From NCBI GenBank assembly GCA_945861595.1, contig CAMAVE010000001.1, forward strand, positions 1 to 64,000: DNA of 64,000 bases, read 5' to 3'. A program made the position numbers and the translations under genes. The notes below the pieces were generated by a model, which had not been told where the DNA came from, ran no database searches, and saw nothing but the letters and a program-made list of their open reading frames with translations. The number at the start of each line of letters is the position of its first letter. Position 1 is the stretch's first letter. The stretch is from Synechococcus sp. UW140 (GTDB taxonomy: Bacteria > Cyanobacteriota > Cyanobacteriia > PCC-6307 > Cyanobiaceae). Below, one piece after another: positions 63,804-64,000 of this stretch.

Positions 63804-64000
63804 ATCGGCTCTGCCTGGGAGACCAGGGCTCCCCCTCCGGGCCAACCCAATCGGGCCCCACCTAGGCTCGCCCCAGATGCCTCCCTGGCTTGTTCACACC
63901 CCTATCCCCCATCACTCCAATCGCCAGAACGGTGACCGATTGGGCCCAATCCCTTGCCCAATCCCTAGCCCAAATCCTTCGCCTGGGCCTTGTCCTGAAT

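Larger units (their letters stand above)
63678..64000. other. Gene-free right end of window
   Basis: No supported gene. It contains the cyAbrB terminator, an 8-bp inverted repeat TTAATCTG/CAGATTAA (63723-63744) and, near 63950, short CCCAATCCCT repeats. Confidence 0.6.

Overview
The window is a stretch of a GC-rich cyanobacterial chromosome. The gene set fits an alpha-cyanobacterium of the Synechococcus/Cyanobium group. Evidence includes petN (cytochrome b6f), thf1/psb29, a psb32-like TPM protein, ycf20, a ycf55/DUF3685 gene, a cyAbrB regulator, a ClpS/ClpP/FtsH set, a class I phosphoribulokinase, and several GCGATCGC (HIP1) octamers. No rRNA, tRNA, CRISPR array, prophage or complete insertion sequence was seen.

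Layout. 1-6.9 kb: 3' end of ftsH, clpP, thf1, an unknown anchored protein, petN plus an unlisted small membrane ORF, clpS, a DUF2103 gene and a GGDEF-EAL protein. 6.9-10.4 kb: a gene-poor island of lower GC with one GT-C glycosyltransferase-like membrane protein and decayed-looking DNA. 10.4-21.4 kb: purK, a sugar ABC permease, aroB, a MidA-type methyltransferase, psb32-like, a lambda-R-like lysozyme, a glycosyltransferase/phosphoesterase pair and nadA. 21.5-29.6 kb: an unusual AAA+/4Fe-4S fusion, a GST, an exported protein, a CBS protein, pgsA-like, a CP41-like epimerase, hisA and a Fur-family gene. 29.8-42.6 kb: a long co-oriented run (DUF3685, thioredoxin-like, fumC, CofE-like, unknown, ruvX, DUF3727, yqeG, proB, lpxD, leuB, prk). 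42.7-48.5 kb: pilD, accD, an exported protein, an oxidoreductase, fbaA and ycf20. 48.5-51 kb: a truncated KaiC-like ATPase followed by a PAS-PAS-HD-GYP protein. 51-56.4 kb: a SIMPL protein, a probable Zur, a small membrane ORF, a His-rich COG0523 GTPase and a Zn/Mn ABC transporter (ATPase and permease, no binding protein). 56.4-64 kb: queD, hisIE, a matrixin-like protease, DUF2214, a group 2 sigma factor, DUF1232, PsiE-like, a GNAT gene followed by a Nif11-cupin fusion, and cyAbrB with a strong terminator.

Functional links. FtsH, ClpP, Thf1, ClpS and Psb32 all concern thylakoid protein turnover. Prk and FbaA belong to the Calvin cycle. HisA, HisIE, AroB, LeuB, ProB, PurK and NadA are scattered biosynthesis genes. 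Two separate c-di-GMP proteins are present. The metal block at 52.4-56.3 kb reads as one zinc-homeostasis locus.

Most novel material: the AAA+ (sigma-54-activator-like) domain fused to a membrane 4Fe-4S module, in a lineage not known to carry sigma-54; the KaiC-like/HD-GYP pair; the Nif11-cupin/GNAT operon; small ORFs absent from the supplied track; and several minisatellites at gene ends, including a TGTCAG-cored group.
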